A stretch of DNA of 64,000 nt from Plazaster borealis (taxonomy: Eukaryota > Echinodermata > Asteroidea > Forcipulatida > Labidiasteridae): assembly GCA_021014325.1 (NCBI GenBank), contig CM037460.1, forward strand, positions 17,961,486 to 18,025,485, read 5' to 3'. The position numbers were made by a program, and so were the translations under genes. Positions 54,201 to 64,000 of the stretch are shown here, in pieces; positions within the stretch are counted from its first letter, which is position 1; every line of letters begins with the position of its first letter. The notes beneath the pieces are model-generated. The model was not told the DNA's origin. It was given only the letters and a program-made list of their open reading frames with translations, and did no database searches.

Positions 54201-57200
54201 TTTATCTTCCTCGAGCTGAAGAAATTGTGGTCCATGAAGCCAACGTTTGCTGTCAATGAGCTGCTGTGCTTGAAGTCCTCGGGAGACATCGTCTGCTGGA
54301 TTGGAGCTTGTATCAACATGTTTCCACTGCTGTGGTGTGGAATGCTCAAGTATCTTTGAAACACGGTTGGCAACAAAGGTTTGGAATCTCTTATCCTCAT
54401 TTCTCAGATACTGCAACACAATCATGCTATCGCTCCAGTAGACTGTCTCCTGCAATGGTAGTGTCAGATGACGACGCATTGTTTCATCGAGCTTGACAGA
54501 AATGACTGCTGCAGAAAGTTCAAGGCGGGGAATTGTTGTTGTCTTAAGAGGTGCCAGCTTTGCTTTGGCCATGAGCAGTACACAGTGTACCAAACCACTG
54601 GAATCCTGAAGTCGCAGGTAAGTAACAGCTCCAAAACCCCTTTCAGAAGCATCCGCAAAATGGTGCAACTGCGCTGAAGTGATGGTGTCGTAATTTAGTG
54701 GCTTGACACAACGTGGTATTGACATCTTCTGAAGGAGTGGCAAATCGGCCATCCACCGGATCCACTGCTCTTTGATGGAGTCGGGGATTGGATCATCCCA
54801 TCCAATTTTCATCCTGCACAGAGACTGGAAAAGCATTTTAGCAGTGAGCACAAACGGACTGGCATATCCTAGGGGGTCATACACAGAACTCACTGTTCCC
54901 AGCAGTCCACGTCGTGTCAACGACTTCTCCGTCACATTCACATTGAATGTAAAGGCATCAGACTCGATGTCCCATAGCACACCCAGTGCTCGCTCTGCAG
55001 GAAGTGTCTGGTCCAGGTCTAATGATGGCACTCCCTTCGCTCGTTCAGCTTCAGGGACTGATCGCAGGACTTCCTGGAGTTACTAATCCACTTAGTGAGA
55101 CGAAATCCACCGGATGCCAAAACCTCACGAAGTTGTCTGACAAGTCTGATGGCTTCTTGCTCTGAAGCGACTGACTTGAGGCAATCATCGACGTAGAAAT
55201 TGTTGTCTATGGTGTCTATGGTATTGGCGTCAAAGCCCTCCATGTTGTCTTGTGCTGTACGCTTTAAGGCAAAGTTTGCACAGCTTGGTGACCAAATGCC
55301 TCCAAACAAGTGAGATGTCATTCGAAACGCCTTAGGAACCCCACTTATGTCATTGTCGTCCCACCACAGGAAACGCAGAACGTCGCGGTCCGGCTTATTC
55401 ACGTGCACCTGGTGAAACATGCCTTCAACGTCTGCCATCAGGGCGATGGTGTCTTGCCGGAACTGAATCAACACTCCCACTAGCTTGTTTGTCATGTCTG
55501 GGCCCTGATGAACTTTGTCGTTGAGTGACACACCTCGTTAACGAGCAGCACAGTCGAACACTATGCGCACCTTTCCCGGTTTGCGTGGGTGAAGGACTGG
55601 ATGGTGTGGCAAATACCAAACTGCTCCATCTTCTCTGTTCAGATCATGTTGGGGTACCTCCTCTGCATATCCTTTATTCATCAAATCTTGGATGCCTGCA
55701 ATGTACTTCTCCTTCATGTCTGAGTCTCGGCCTAGTCGTCTCCCTAGCAGACGGAGTCTTTGTTCGGCAACTGCCTTGTTGTCTGGTAATTGAGGTGGGC
55801 GCATCTTAAAGGGAATGTTCATGCTATAGTGTACTCCATCTCGGCACAATGACTGCTCCCAGGTAGAGATAACTTTCTTATCACTGATTGACATACTTCT
55901 CTCGTCACCTCCAGTGCCGTCCAGTTTCCAGAACTTTTCCACTTGTTGCTGTAGACTTGTGTCTGTATCAATGAAGAAAGAAGTTGAACGGCTTAGGGGC
56001 CCAGTCTCAAATGGGCCATTGAGAGTCCATCCCAACTTCGTACGTGTCGCATAGGGTGTTCCAGCGCCCCCTTCCCGGACTTCTTTGGGAATTAATGCAG
56101 AGGGGTTATCCTGGCCAATGAGCAAGTGAACGTCTTCAATATCCACATCTGGCAAGATGATATCACTTAAGTGTAGCCATTTGTTGATCTCCTTCCTTTC
56201 TACCAAGGTGCTAGTGCCCATCTGTAACTTGGGCCTTGTCAGAACGTGTGTCATGACAACAAGATTTTCGTCACACATGTCGGTAACCTCAAGATCTACA
56301 ATGCGAGTTTCAGTGAGGATATCATGATTGTCTAAGGTTGTCAGCCTCATGCTGTCTGGCTTTCCATGAACTCCAAGCTTGTTAATTAGCCCTTCTGAGC
56401 AGAAGGTCTGCGTTGATCCACTGTCAAGTAGAGCGTATGTCGTCACAAAGTTAGTAGCACTTCTGTGGCTTCTTACTTTCACTGGAACTATGGGTAGGGC
56501 TATCCTTCCACTTCCGGCCCCAGAAGTGTTGCAAGTTGCATTGGCTGAGGCAGTTGTTGGCACAGCATTGACCGTGAAAGGAACAGCATTATTTATGAGC
56601 TGACCTCCTTGTTTCACAGGGTAAGCACTTGTTGGTGGTGACGGGTTGTCTGTGCGGGTTAGATGTAAGAATTTGGTATGTTTCAGACCACATCCAGGAA
56701 CAGTGCAAACTGCATTTCTAGAACAATCTCGGGATCGGTGTCCTGGTTGCAGACAGTTGACACACAGTCGCTTTGTTTGCACGAAACTGAGTCTGTCAGT
56801 AACTTTCAGGGCTTTCCAGCTATCACAGCCAAACAGACCATGACCCCGTCCACAATACCAACAGGAACGTGGAGGTTTATCGCTTCTAGCACTCACTTCT
56901 GACGATGCGTGTGCTGGCCAATCTGCATTCTGAAGTGTCCCCTTTGTGCGTTGAGGGGAGGAGGTTGTCTCTACTTGTGTCACAAAATTGGAGCGGTGTT
57001 TTGACATTGAAGTATCCTTGCGCTTGACATCCTTCATTGATTTGTCAGCGCGATCTCTGCTCACGAGCTTGCTGTAGACTGGGTCATTTGCTTGTTGTGC
57101 TGAAATCTGCACAAATTTGACGATGTCATCTATAGTAGGGGACCTGGATTCAACAGTTTTAATATGGTAAACTCTTTTCAGCCATGCCTTGCGAACATCC

Positions 57201-60200
57201 CAGGGTAGCTTCTCCACCATCTGAGCCAAACTTCTGCTGTTGTTTAGCTCACTTAATTTGTCCATGGTGTCTAGCGTCTCCCGGCAGTTTCTCAAGTCAT
57301 CAGCAAAATCTAGAAGTGCCCTGCTGTCTCGAATATCAGGGCGATTGACAATCTTGTTGATCCATGCCTCTGCTATGTCATATTTATTTCCAAACCTGTC
57401 CTTCAGAAGCTTTCTAGCAAGAGCATAGCCCTCAGGTGGTGTCTTGACTGCACAGCACTGTATCAGTTTCCCAGCAGCACCGGTGCAGTACTGCTGGAGA
57501 CGAGCCAACTTAGCAGCATCACTGACTGTGTCCTTTACTACGGCATTCTCAAATGCCCGGATGAAGACCCAATATTTTGCAGGATCTCCATCGAATGTCA
57601 TTAGCTCAGTCTTTGGCAATTGTAGGGTCTCTACCAAGGACTGTTGTTGTAGCTGCATGGCTTTCACGAGATGGGTAAGGTTGCTAGGGATGTCTCCACC
57701 CCGGTCGTTGAGTGAGGGTATGGCGGTTGAACCCGATGAACTTGAAAAAGAAACATCTTGGTTTACTTTGGGGTCTTGGCTGGGTGTCGTGTAGTGTGTA
57801 GTGACTGGCTGAACAAACGGTGTAGAAGTCTTAACATCGTATACATTTTCAGCCTCAGCAAATGTTTTCTCTATTGCAGCAGCTCTCGCTAGCTTTGTCT
57901 CCAACTCTATCTGCCGACGTCGCTGATGAAGCTTCAGCTCATCCTCTTCCAGGGCCTGTCTTTTCTGTTCTACTGCAATTTCTGCTTGCAATGCAGCTTT
58001 CTTGGCTGAAGCTCGGAGCCTTGCACTGGATGCTGAGGATGCACCAGATGCAACGCTACTTCTCCTTGAACTTCTGCTGCCAGCTTGGCTCAACGAATCC
58101 ATGTACTCAAATGTCGTTGCAATCTGGTCAGCAGTATTTGTTAGTTCTGTATCCATCGTCTGTCTTGTTCTACCGTGTATACTCATAGTAGATGTAGTTG
58201 ACTAATAAATGATGATCAATGTCACACGATGTTCAATTAAGTACAATTCAAAACTGCCCTCGAAGCTCAAACTTAACTGATGCTGAAGGTACAGATGAAC
58301 TATGTCCAAAAAGCTCAAATTGAACTAATGTAGCCTGTGATGCTACAGGTCGTCGCTTATTTAAATTCAGGAATATTTTACTCAGCAATGAGACGCACCA
58401 AAATTAACTGTTAAACTTTTATTTTATTGATCTTGATCTGCAGGTAAAATTACTTTATAATTACTGGTATTGACGAATAAACTTTAATTTGATGATTGAG
58501 TTCTGATTGTATCCAGATGACTAATTAGTGTTGACGGTTGACTATTGAAGTAGAGGTGGCAATTAATTTACTGGATGGCGGTAGTAGGTGGTGTTTGGTG
58601 ACTACAGTGTAGTTGGTGAAGGTGGTGAAGGTGGTGAAGGTGGTTGAACTAAAATACATAAAGAGAGAATAACAAGTTGCATATTAAATACATGAACCAA
58701 GGTCACATTTTGACTTAAACTTCTAGATCATTATGAATTAACTCCTAAACTTGTGAACCTGTCAATTTACTGCAAATATCTAATGAATCTTCATACAAGA
58801 AACCAATTATTGTAAACTACATAAACTACATAATCAATGGCATCAATAACGCATGAACGTATAATACTAATAGTAATACAGAGCAATGGGCCTACATGTC
58901 ATGTACATGCATGTACACACGTGTAATTTCCACTCAACAAAAAACCTTAATTTTGTATAACAAAAACACTTCCAAATTACTCAATATCGACAATAACAAT
59001 GGTAAATAAAATGAGAACACTCACTTTGCTGAGCTGCCTAGGTTCTAGTGGCAATAGATGTCTTAAATAAATGGTTTTGTTCCTTTCTGTATCTTGGCAA
59101 TTTGTAGCGTGACAATTTACAACCATGGTACAACATAATGTGTCTTGAAAAATAGCGCCCTCTATTGATTATTGAAAAGGCGAGGCGCTGCACAAAAAAG
59201 GTAAACAAAAAAGATATTCTGGCGGCTACATACCCGGTTTCAGTTAACTTTTAGTAAACACTATTTTTTTTAAGCTGAGGGTGTTTAGTCAGTGCCCCCT
59301 TTTGCAAAAACACGAGTAGCCAAAATATTGTAATGTTCAACTTTAAAATACCTTCCTATCCCGATTTATTGTGTAGCGTGGCATGATACGTTGGGCCAGG
59401 GTCTAATCTTTGGTTTATAAATCACTGTAAATCAGGCATATCATTAACTCTCCTAAATGAGGTGTCGGCGCAGTGAATAGTTTTATTATAGATACCAGCA
59501 CTATACTCTACAAGTCTTAAAGTAGGGTTTTCAGGTCAATTTGTTATGAAAGGGCTACAGTGTTGATTTTGGTGTCAAGTTGAAGACAATCGAAAGGAAA
59601 AGAAAATGGTTTTCAAATAAAGTCAATAGGTGAAATACTTTTTGAGATAGGCCTAAAGCTTTGAATATTGTAGAAGGGCAATACGGCGATGACAGTTGCA
59701 CCACATACATTACATGGGGATCAATGACCCCAAAACAGTCGCACATGTAGCGAAATGACCGTGCGTGGAATCGTGTTGACACTATGATTGAACACCAACA
59801 ATTGTGACTGGAGCGGTGCACTAAAATCACTCCGGGGGCTTAGTTCTGCCACGTATCACCATAATATTTTGGATTTATATACTTCAGATTATGAAGAAAT
59901 ATAATAAACTCACTCAATATCCAAATCTGAAGAATTTCTTGTGATTTCCGACTTCTACATTTTCAATCGGCTGTAACTTTGCTTCTTTAGCAGTTTAAAA
60001 GATCGAGTAACTTGCAATTTAGAACTACACCCCTGTAGAACAAGTTGGGATACCCGTCAAAACGTCAATCACCTTTGCCGATCCCCAAATACGTTAGTAG
60101 TAATTAGTAGGCGGAGCGATGGCTTCATTCATGAAACTCTGAGGGCTTACGGGGATAGTATTTCTGGACGATGTTTACACGATTGGAAAGAGGAGATTTC

Positions 60201-63188
60201 AAGCTTTCAAACAATACATATTTTGTAAGGATTTTATTTAACTCAAAGCGAAAACGGCAAATTGGAAATAGGGGATTTTTGGGGGTCGTTACAGGGCTGT
60301 GTGTGTGTGTGTCTTCGCAGTCAAGGTGAGTGACTGACAACCCTACTTAAAGAAATGTTGATTCTTGTGATGAAGCTTGTCTGACTATATATTGAATTAC
60401 CAGCACTGTAAATATTTATATTCTTTTTTCACAGAATTATCCACTGTACATCAGCACTATCCCCACTGAGAATGAGCTCAAATTCCACTACACCGTTCAT
60501 ACATGTTTGGACGTAATTGAAGAGAAGGTTTCGGCCGTCGGCAAAAGCGTCAATGACCCCAGGGAGTTGTACCTCGGACTTCTGTACCCAACGGAGGACT
60601 ATAAAGTGTATGGTTATGTGACAAATACCAAGGTCAAATTTGTGATCGTTGTAGAGTCGTCCAATATGCAGCTGAGGGACAATGAGATAAGAAATGTAAG
60701 TCAAGTATTAAGTTCTGTCTAGTACTAGGGTGGTCGAGTAGTACTAGACTATGAGTACCTGGGCCATCAATTACGAGTACAGACCTGTTTTTTCGAGTAC
60801 CAAGTATTCTGATATCCGAGTACCGAGTCCAACAGCCAAGTACCAAGTACATTGGATCTCCGAGTAAGAGTTTTTTATGTAAAAAAAATACTGCAAAATA
60901 AGGTATAAAAACATTTACTGTTTTTTTGACTAATTTCTACACAACAATGCGTGCTTATTATAATAACTATGTTTTAAACATGAATACATCATAGACAACT
61001 TCAATTTGACCTTTTCAGAGGTGAACGCATGTATAGGAAAGTGAAAAAGGCAATTGGTGTTTTGACCACAAGTCCCTAAAATCTGATTCTGAGTACATTT
61101 TCAGTCGAGTATCTTGTACATGACTTTGATTACAGATTATTTGTCAATCAAGTATCGAGTATGGACTTTGAGTACGAGTATTTTGCTCGCCGAGCATGAG
61201 TACATGTACCATCAAAACGGTACTCGAGCACGGGTACCGAGTACAAATACTACAACACTGCAGTTTACATTCAGTGTTCTCCCTTAACAGTGGTTCGCTG
61301 GCCAAGGACCAGTCGGAATACTGTCCAACCAGTCCGACTGGCAGTTCGATTGATCCCCACCGCTACTTGTAAATCACTGATTGTTTATATCTTGCTTCAA
61401 ATTAAAAGTCCCACACAATGTCACTACTTTTTCTAGGATTCTTGGCAAGACTTACACTTCTTACAGGCAATAGCCATAGACATTTTCCATGACACTTCTT
61501 GAAAAGTCCTATAGAAATTGATTCCAGTGTTTTCCATTATTGCAAAAACACAACTCTCGGCCAATATTAGGTCTACTTTGACCTCAGTGAGGGCGCTGTT
61601 TGGGCTTGTGACATCATATGCAAGGGGGTCAATGGGGGTGTATTTTTATATGTGTACTTCACGCAAACTGCCAAAATGAAGCGTAAAAATGAACCAGGCA
61701 AATGTTGGCCAACTCTCGCATTGTTCACTAGTCTTCATTGGCGACCTTTATTTTGTTTCACGTAGTGCGATATCGCAACACAAATTACTGGAGAAGAGAT
61801 ATCTGTATCACACTAACATCTGGACCAAAACGAACAGCAAATCTTAAATCGTCAGGACGCTGTTTCGATCCAGATTTCTAGACTTGCCCAGTCCTTCTGA
61901 GTTGGCCTCCCAAACAGTCAATGTAGCGCCCTCTACCGGTGGCTAATACAAAAAAAACAGCGGCGCCAATCAAGACTAATCGTTCACGAGAGTAGAACAC
62001 ACCACTGTCCTGTACATGTACATGTTTTTTTTAATGAACTGCGTGGTCTGATTGTAGTTAACAGTAACAGCTGAATGTCTCTTTGTTTTAATACTCAGAT
62101 GTTTAAGACGTTACACAATGCTTATGTTGACATGCTCTGCAACCCTCTATATACACCAGGAGAAAATATCAAGTCCAAGTAAGTGTCAAACTCAACTCTG
62201 TATTTTGTTCTCTCCCGTCATACATGTACCACCATCTGCCATTTTAATAGACACAATCGGCGACCGGAGTTACGTGACTCATAGTGGGTATACATGTACA
62301 ATGTAAACAAACCAAGCAGCCACGCCAAGTGTGCATGGAAAAGCCTGGCTTCTTCCGCACCTACGGCAGAAGCACTCGAAAGCAACCATGCTTTTCCATT
62401 TCCACGCACACTGCTCGTAGCTTGCTTGGTTTGTTTACATCGTATACCCACTATGAGTCATGTGACTCCAGTTGCCAAATTTAAAAACGTGTATTATTTA
62501 CATTATGGCAACACAGCAACTGTCTTTGATCTGAGGGATTCAAATTTAAGCGGTCACTTGAAACTGAGCAAGTTATTTTACCAGACATTATTCAAATCTA
62601 ACTCACAAATTGCTTAATTACTTCTGAACAGTGAGAACTAGGGAATGTGTAGACAGGCACAGATACATGTAATACACAAAAAATATGCCAGGTTTGAACC
62701 CGGTAGTATTATAGCATTCATACAGGGCTCGAGTTTAGGGTGAAAAGCCACAAGGGCTTGTAGCTCAAAATCTTTACTGGACCCTTTTTTTTTGACAAGA
62801 CCAGAATTGAAATGAGAAGAAGAAGAAACAATGTCCATTAGATACAGTTTAACATTTGAACTATTTTAATTTGAACTAGCATTAGGGAGAAAATTTATCT
62901 CATTTGAGTTATGGGTATGTGTTATTCTTCAATACTCGACAGAATTGGAAGAGATTTATCAGACTGAAAGTCAACAGTTATATAAAAACACAAGACCTCC
63001 GGACTTGACCAGTCATGAGTTCATTGGCCCGATGTTAAAATCACTGGCCTCGGGCCTGCAGTCCAGTGTAAATTTTGAGCCCTGCAACAGAAAAACTTAG
63101 GATATTTTGATATTTTAGTCCCTAATTTCCTCTTCTTTTTCATAGGACATTTGACAACACAGTTATGCAGATGATGGTTCAAGACTGA
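51235..63188 (+). CDS. TRAPPC2L: TRAPPC2L, trafficking protein particle complex subunit 2-like, four coding exons, complete
   Basis: Longin-fold (sedlin family) subunit of the TRAPP complexes that tether vesicles and activate Rab GTPases at the ER-Golgi. Coding exons: 51235-51267 ([11 protein letters not shown]), 60435-60695, 62099-62178 and 63146-63188. Junctions are GT-AG with phases 0, 0 and 2; total 139 codons including TGA (138 residues), close to the ~140 residues of animal TRAPPC2L. Exon 2 holds [19 protein letters not shown] and the highly conserved [20 protein letters not shown]. Exon 3 begins [20 protein letters not shown] and exon 4 ends [13 protein letters not shown]. Intron 1 is 9.2 kb, most of it an antisense BEL/Pao retrotransposon; introns 2 and 3 hold smaller repeats. 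No coding damage is visible. Assignment rests on alignment from memory with the vertebrate protein and is very strong for exons 2-4. Confidence 0.94.
51599..52509 (-). repeat. BEL/Pao 3' LTR (911 bp)
   Basis: Identical by eye to the other LTR except for a GGTGAAGGT repeat, present four times here (near 51895-51930) and three times there. A minus-strand AATAAA lies near 51690-51700, suitable as a polyadenylation signal close to the outer end. Confidence 0.95.
52633..53348 (-). pseudogene. pol: BEL/Pao integrase C-terminal half and DUF5641-like tail
   Basis: Continues the integrase after the second frameshift. The second catalytic Asp is in [12 protein letters not shown] and the catalytic Glu in [12 protein letters not shown]. 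The C-terminal domain ([20 protein letters not shown]...) is typical of BEL/Pao polyproteins. The natural stop is at 52633, close to the polypurine tract. From 58186 to 52633 the length is 5554 nt, two short of a multiple of three, as expected from two one-base deletions. Confidence 0.9.
53334..55073 (-). pseudogene. pol: BEL/Pao RT thumb, RNase H and integrase N-terminal half
   Basis: Open from the first frameshift to 53334; an ATG-started reading begins at 55031 with 565 codons. Counting from that ATG, RNase H acidic residues are D127 (HHFADAS), E171 (PRLELSAAV), D201 (WSDSM) and D247/D248 (NPADDVS). The H2C2 integrase zinc finger has H438/H443 and C473-x2-C476. The first integrase catalytic Asp is D509 in VGVDFFGPF. 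The frame breaks in a G run near 53349, just before the second catalytic Asp region. Confidence 0.9.
55019..55537 (-). pseudogene. pol: BEL/Pao RT palm segment, between the stop and the first frameshift
   Basis: Same frame as the upstream part. Contains the two RT catalytic blocks: [12 protein letters not shown] (first Asp) and [11 protein letters not shown] (YVDD box), followed by [12 protein letters not shown]. The frame then reads through unrelated residues ([11 protein letters not shown]) to a stop because one base is missing near 55070. The RT catalytic residues themselves are intact. Confidence 0.9.
55538..58186 (-). pseudogene. gag-pol: BEL/Pao Gag, protease and start of RT, ended by a premature stop
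   Basis: 882 residues. Residues 55-110 are Ala/Glu/Arg-rich and probably coiled coil. A DUF1759-type Gag domain spans about 190-340 ([28 protein letters not shown]). Two zinc knuckles are at C442-x2-C445-H449-C454 and C475-x2-C478-H483-C488. The aspartic protease is at [11 protein letters not shown] with D588-S-G. RT begins near [20 protein letters not shown]. The frame stops at TAA 55538-55540, in the middle of RT, and the same frame continues beyond it with RT sequence. So this is a nonsense break, not a natural terminus. Confidence 0.92.
58329..59230 (-). repeat. BEL/Pao 5' LTR (902 bp)
   Basis: Starts TGTAGCC and ends GGCTACA in plus orientation. One 9-bp unit shorter than its partner; I see no base substitutions between them. 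The sequence inside it (58300-58328) does not contain an obvious TGG-starting primer-binding site next to the LTR. Confidence 0.95.
59236..60434. other. rest of TRAPPC2L intron 1
   Basis: Mostly unrecognised single-copy-looking sequence with a (TG)n tract near 60298-60312 and the exon 2 acceptor TTCTTTTTTCACAG at its end. Confidence 0.5.
60722..61262. repeat. GAGTAC-rich repeat in TRAPPC2L intron 2
   Basis: The word GAGTAC or CGAGTACC occurs more than a dozen times in two clusters (60735-60870 and 61085-61262) around an unrelated middle. Examples: CCGAGTACCGAGTCC and ACGGTACTCGAGCACGGGTA. The right end CTACAACACTGCA and left end ACTAGGGTGGTCGAGTAGTA suggest an interspersed element. Non-coding. 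Confidence 0.6.
62253..62472. mobile_element. foldback MITE in TRAPPC2L intron 3
   Basis: Long inverted arms: GACTCATAGTGGGTATACAT ... TGTAAACAAACCAAGCA on the left and GCTTGCTTGGTTTGTTTACA ... GTATACCCACTATGAGTC on the right, about 60 bp apart. The loop also carries GTGCATGGAAAAGC / GCTTTTCCATTTCCACGCAC. Confidence 0.75.
62725..63083 (+). repeat. dispersed repeat E, copy 7, in TRAPPC2L intron 3
   Basis: AGGGCTCGAGTTTAGGGTG, GGGCTTGTAGCTCAAAATC, then TCCGGACTTGACCAGTCATG and GGCCTCGGGCCTGCAGTCCA, ending about 60 bp before the last coding exon. Confidence 0.75.
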
Positions 63189-63321
63189 CACTCCTCTACA
63201 TCAAAGAGAACTCTATCATATTGACCTCTTGCAGACGTGGAACGCATCTCCACAAAATGCCCTTCCACCCTTTCTGATGAAGAACCATCTTGTCTTTTGC
63301 CAATTCAAATACATACAACCA

Positions 63322-63500
63322 GGGCACAATTTCATAGAGCTGCTTAAGCAGACATTTTTGCTTACAGATTGTGTGCTTAGCAAAATTAAGCACGGAAATG
63401 GGGCATGTTACATGGTATTTTGGCTGTTAACCTTATTCTGGTAAGCATGATTTTGTTTTGTTAGCTACTTTTTCTGCTCAAGCATAGAGCTGCTTGCCAG
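63322..63500. mobile_element. type C palindrome, right end eroded
   Basis: CAG followed by GGCACAATTTCATAGAGC, then ACATGGTATTTTGGCTGTTA and TTATTCTGGTAAGCATGATT. The right terminus is replaced by CTCAAGCATAGAGCTGC. Just downstream of the TRAPPC2L stop, perhaps in its 3' UTR. Confidence 0.65.
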
Positions 63501-63691
63501 TAAGCAAATTTTGGTGCTCATAAACGATCAAGAAGATGTTAACAGCGTGTGTTTGTACGTTAACAATAATGCATTAATATGTCACTCGTCTGCTTACATG
63601 ATCCACCGGCAAGTTAGCTGTCCTTTTGCTTTGCAATCGGTTAGCAGTGTTTATGAAATAGAAATTCTGCTATTAAATAGCCGCTCTGTGA

Positions 63692-63858
63692 CAGGCCCAA
63701 TTTCATAGAGCTGCTTAAGCACAAAAAATAGCTAAGCACAACACAATTTTGCTTACCAGAACAGGGTTACCAGCCAAAATACCATGTCACATGTACAATT
63801 TATGACTGGTATCCTGCTCATTTCTGCTAAGCAGAAAATTGTTAAGCAATATTTTCTG
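63692..63858. mobile_element. type C palindrome joined to repeat F
   Basis: Starts GGCCCAATTTCATAGAGC and runs to AAGCAATATTTTCTG, where it is cut by TATATTTGGTTTGCGGT, the end of a repeat F copy. So F probably inserted into, or recombined with, this C element. Confidence 0.7.
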
Positions 63859-64000
63859 TATATTTGGTTTGCGGTGGTCACAACTCCTTTCACGAGGCGG
63901 GTGGTTTGAGATCAGAGTTTCCTTCTTCTAGGAGGGCTGCCTTCCCAGCTTAACGAGCCCCTCCTGCCCGGGTTTGGAATCAGAGTACTATCTCCTAGGT
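63857..64000 (-). repeat. dispersed repeat F, cut by the window end
   Basis: TATATTTGGTTTGCGGT matches the end of F at 20471 and (inverse) 48285. The following part (CCTGCCCGGGTTTGG...) is diverged, and the window ends before the motif-bearing end would be reached. Confidence 0.5.

Larger units (their letters stand above)
51599..59230 (-). mobile_element. BEL/Pao LTR retrotransposon in TRAPPC2L intron 1, antisense
   Basis: 7632 bp. LTRs at 51599-52509 (3' LTR) and 58329-59230 (5' LTR) have perfect TGTAGCC...GGCTACA ends. The 5-bp target duplication TACCC is at 51594-51598 and 59231-59235. The internal region codes on the minus strand, in order: Gag, CCHC knuckles, protease, reverse transcriptase, RNase H, integrase and a C-terminal DUF5641-like domain. 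This order and the conserved words place it in BEL/Pao. A purine-rich tract (AGGGGCCGGGA on the minus strand, 52510-52520) abuts the 3' LTR and is a likely polypurine tract. I could not identify a tRNA primer site. There is no envelope-like ORF. Confidence 0.96.

Noticed and set aside
52768..58205. Plus-strand ORFs of 60-117 codons across the retrotransposon
   Set aside because: They are antisense shadows of the BEL/Pao gag-pol frame and show no domains.
58300..58328. tRNA primer-binding site of the BEL/Pao element
   Set aside because: No TGG-starting match adjoins the 5' LTR; a TTGGACATAG word about 20 bp further in is not convincing without a tRNA comparison.

Overview
This window looks like nuclear DNA of a marine invertebrate deuterostome, most likely an echinoderm and perhaps a sea star. 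The reasons are spliced metazoan genes with GT-AG introns, very few coding exons, and a dense load of small inverted-repeat elements, tRNA-derived SINEs and CR1/L2-like LINE remnants. The species assignment is inference. No bacterial, CRISPR or operon features are present.

Two host genes could be assembled exon by exon. (1) Minus strand, 7382 to 1106: a complete six-exon ST3GAL1/2-type alpha-2,3-sialyltransferase of 353 codons, with a membrane anchor, sialylmotifs L, S, III and VS, and every splice phase consistent. (2) Plus strand, 51235 to 63188: a complete four-exon TRAPPC2L of 138 codons (TRAPP vesicle-tethering complex). A possible 48-nt coding exon of an unidentified gene lies on the minus strand just upstream of TRAPPC2L.

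The largest mobile element is a 7.6 kb BEL/Pao LTR retrotransposon (51599-59230) inserted antisense in TRAPPC2L intron 1. It has TG...CA LTRs of 911 and 902 bp that differ only by one 9-bp repeat unit, and a 5-bp target duplication (TACCC). Gag, protease, reverse transcriptase, RNase H and integrase are all recognisable, but the reading frame is cut by one in-frame stop and two one-base deletions.

The 44 kb between the two genes is nearly all repeats. The main families are: TTAA-flanked inverted-repeat elements with termini AGG...CCT, in three internal types (called A, B and D here); Harbinger-like palindromes of 184 or 240 bp with CAG/CTG target duplications (C); a ~350 bp family (E); a ~330 bp family with a hammerhead-like motif at one end (F); a GTCC-ended family (G); tRNA-derived SINEs; and several CR1/L2-like reverse-transcriptase fragments. 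Elements are nested in each other. In three places an interrupted copy can be compared with an uninterrupted one, which fixes the element borders and target sites directly.

Two large minisatellites stand out: a 24-bp repeat inside the last intron of the sialyltransferase gene, and a 15-bp repeat at 16.1-17.3 kb that lies beside degenerate telomere-type repeats and contains a 570-bp tandem duplication. Several unrelated foldback repeats share a motif resembling the hammerhead ribozyme core (CUGANGA, hairpin, GAAA), with hairpin stems that change sequence but keep pairing. This is the most intriguing non-coding signal in the window.
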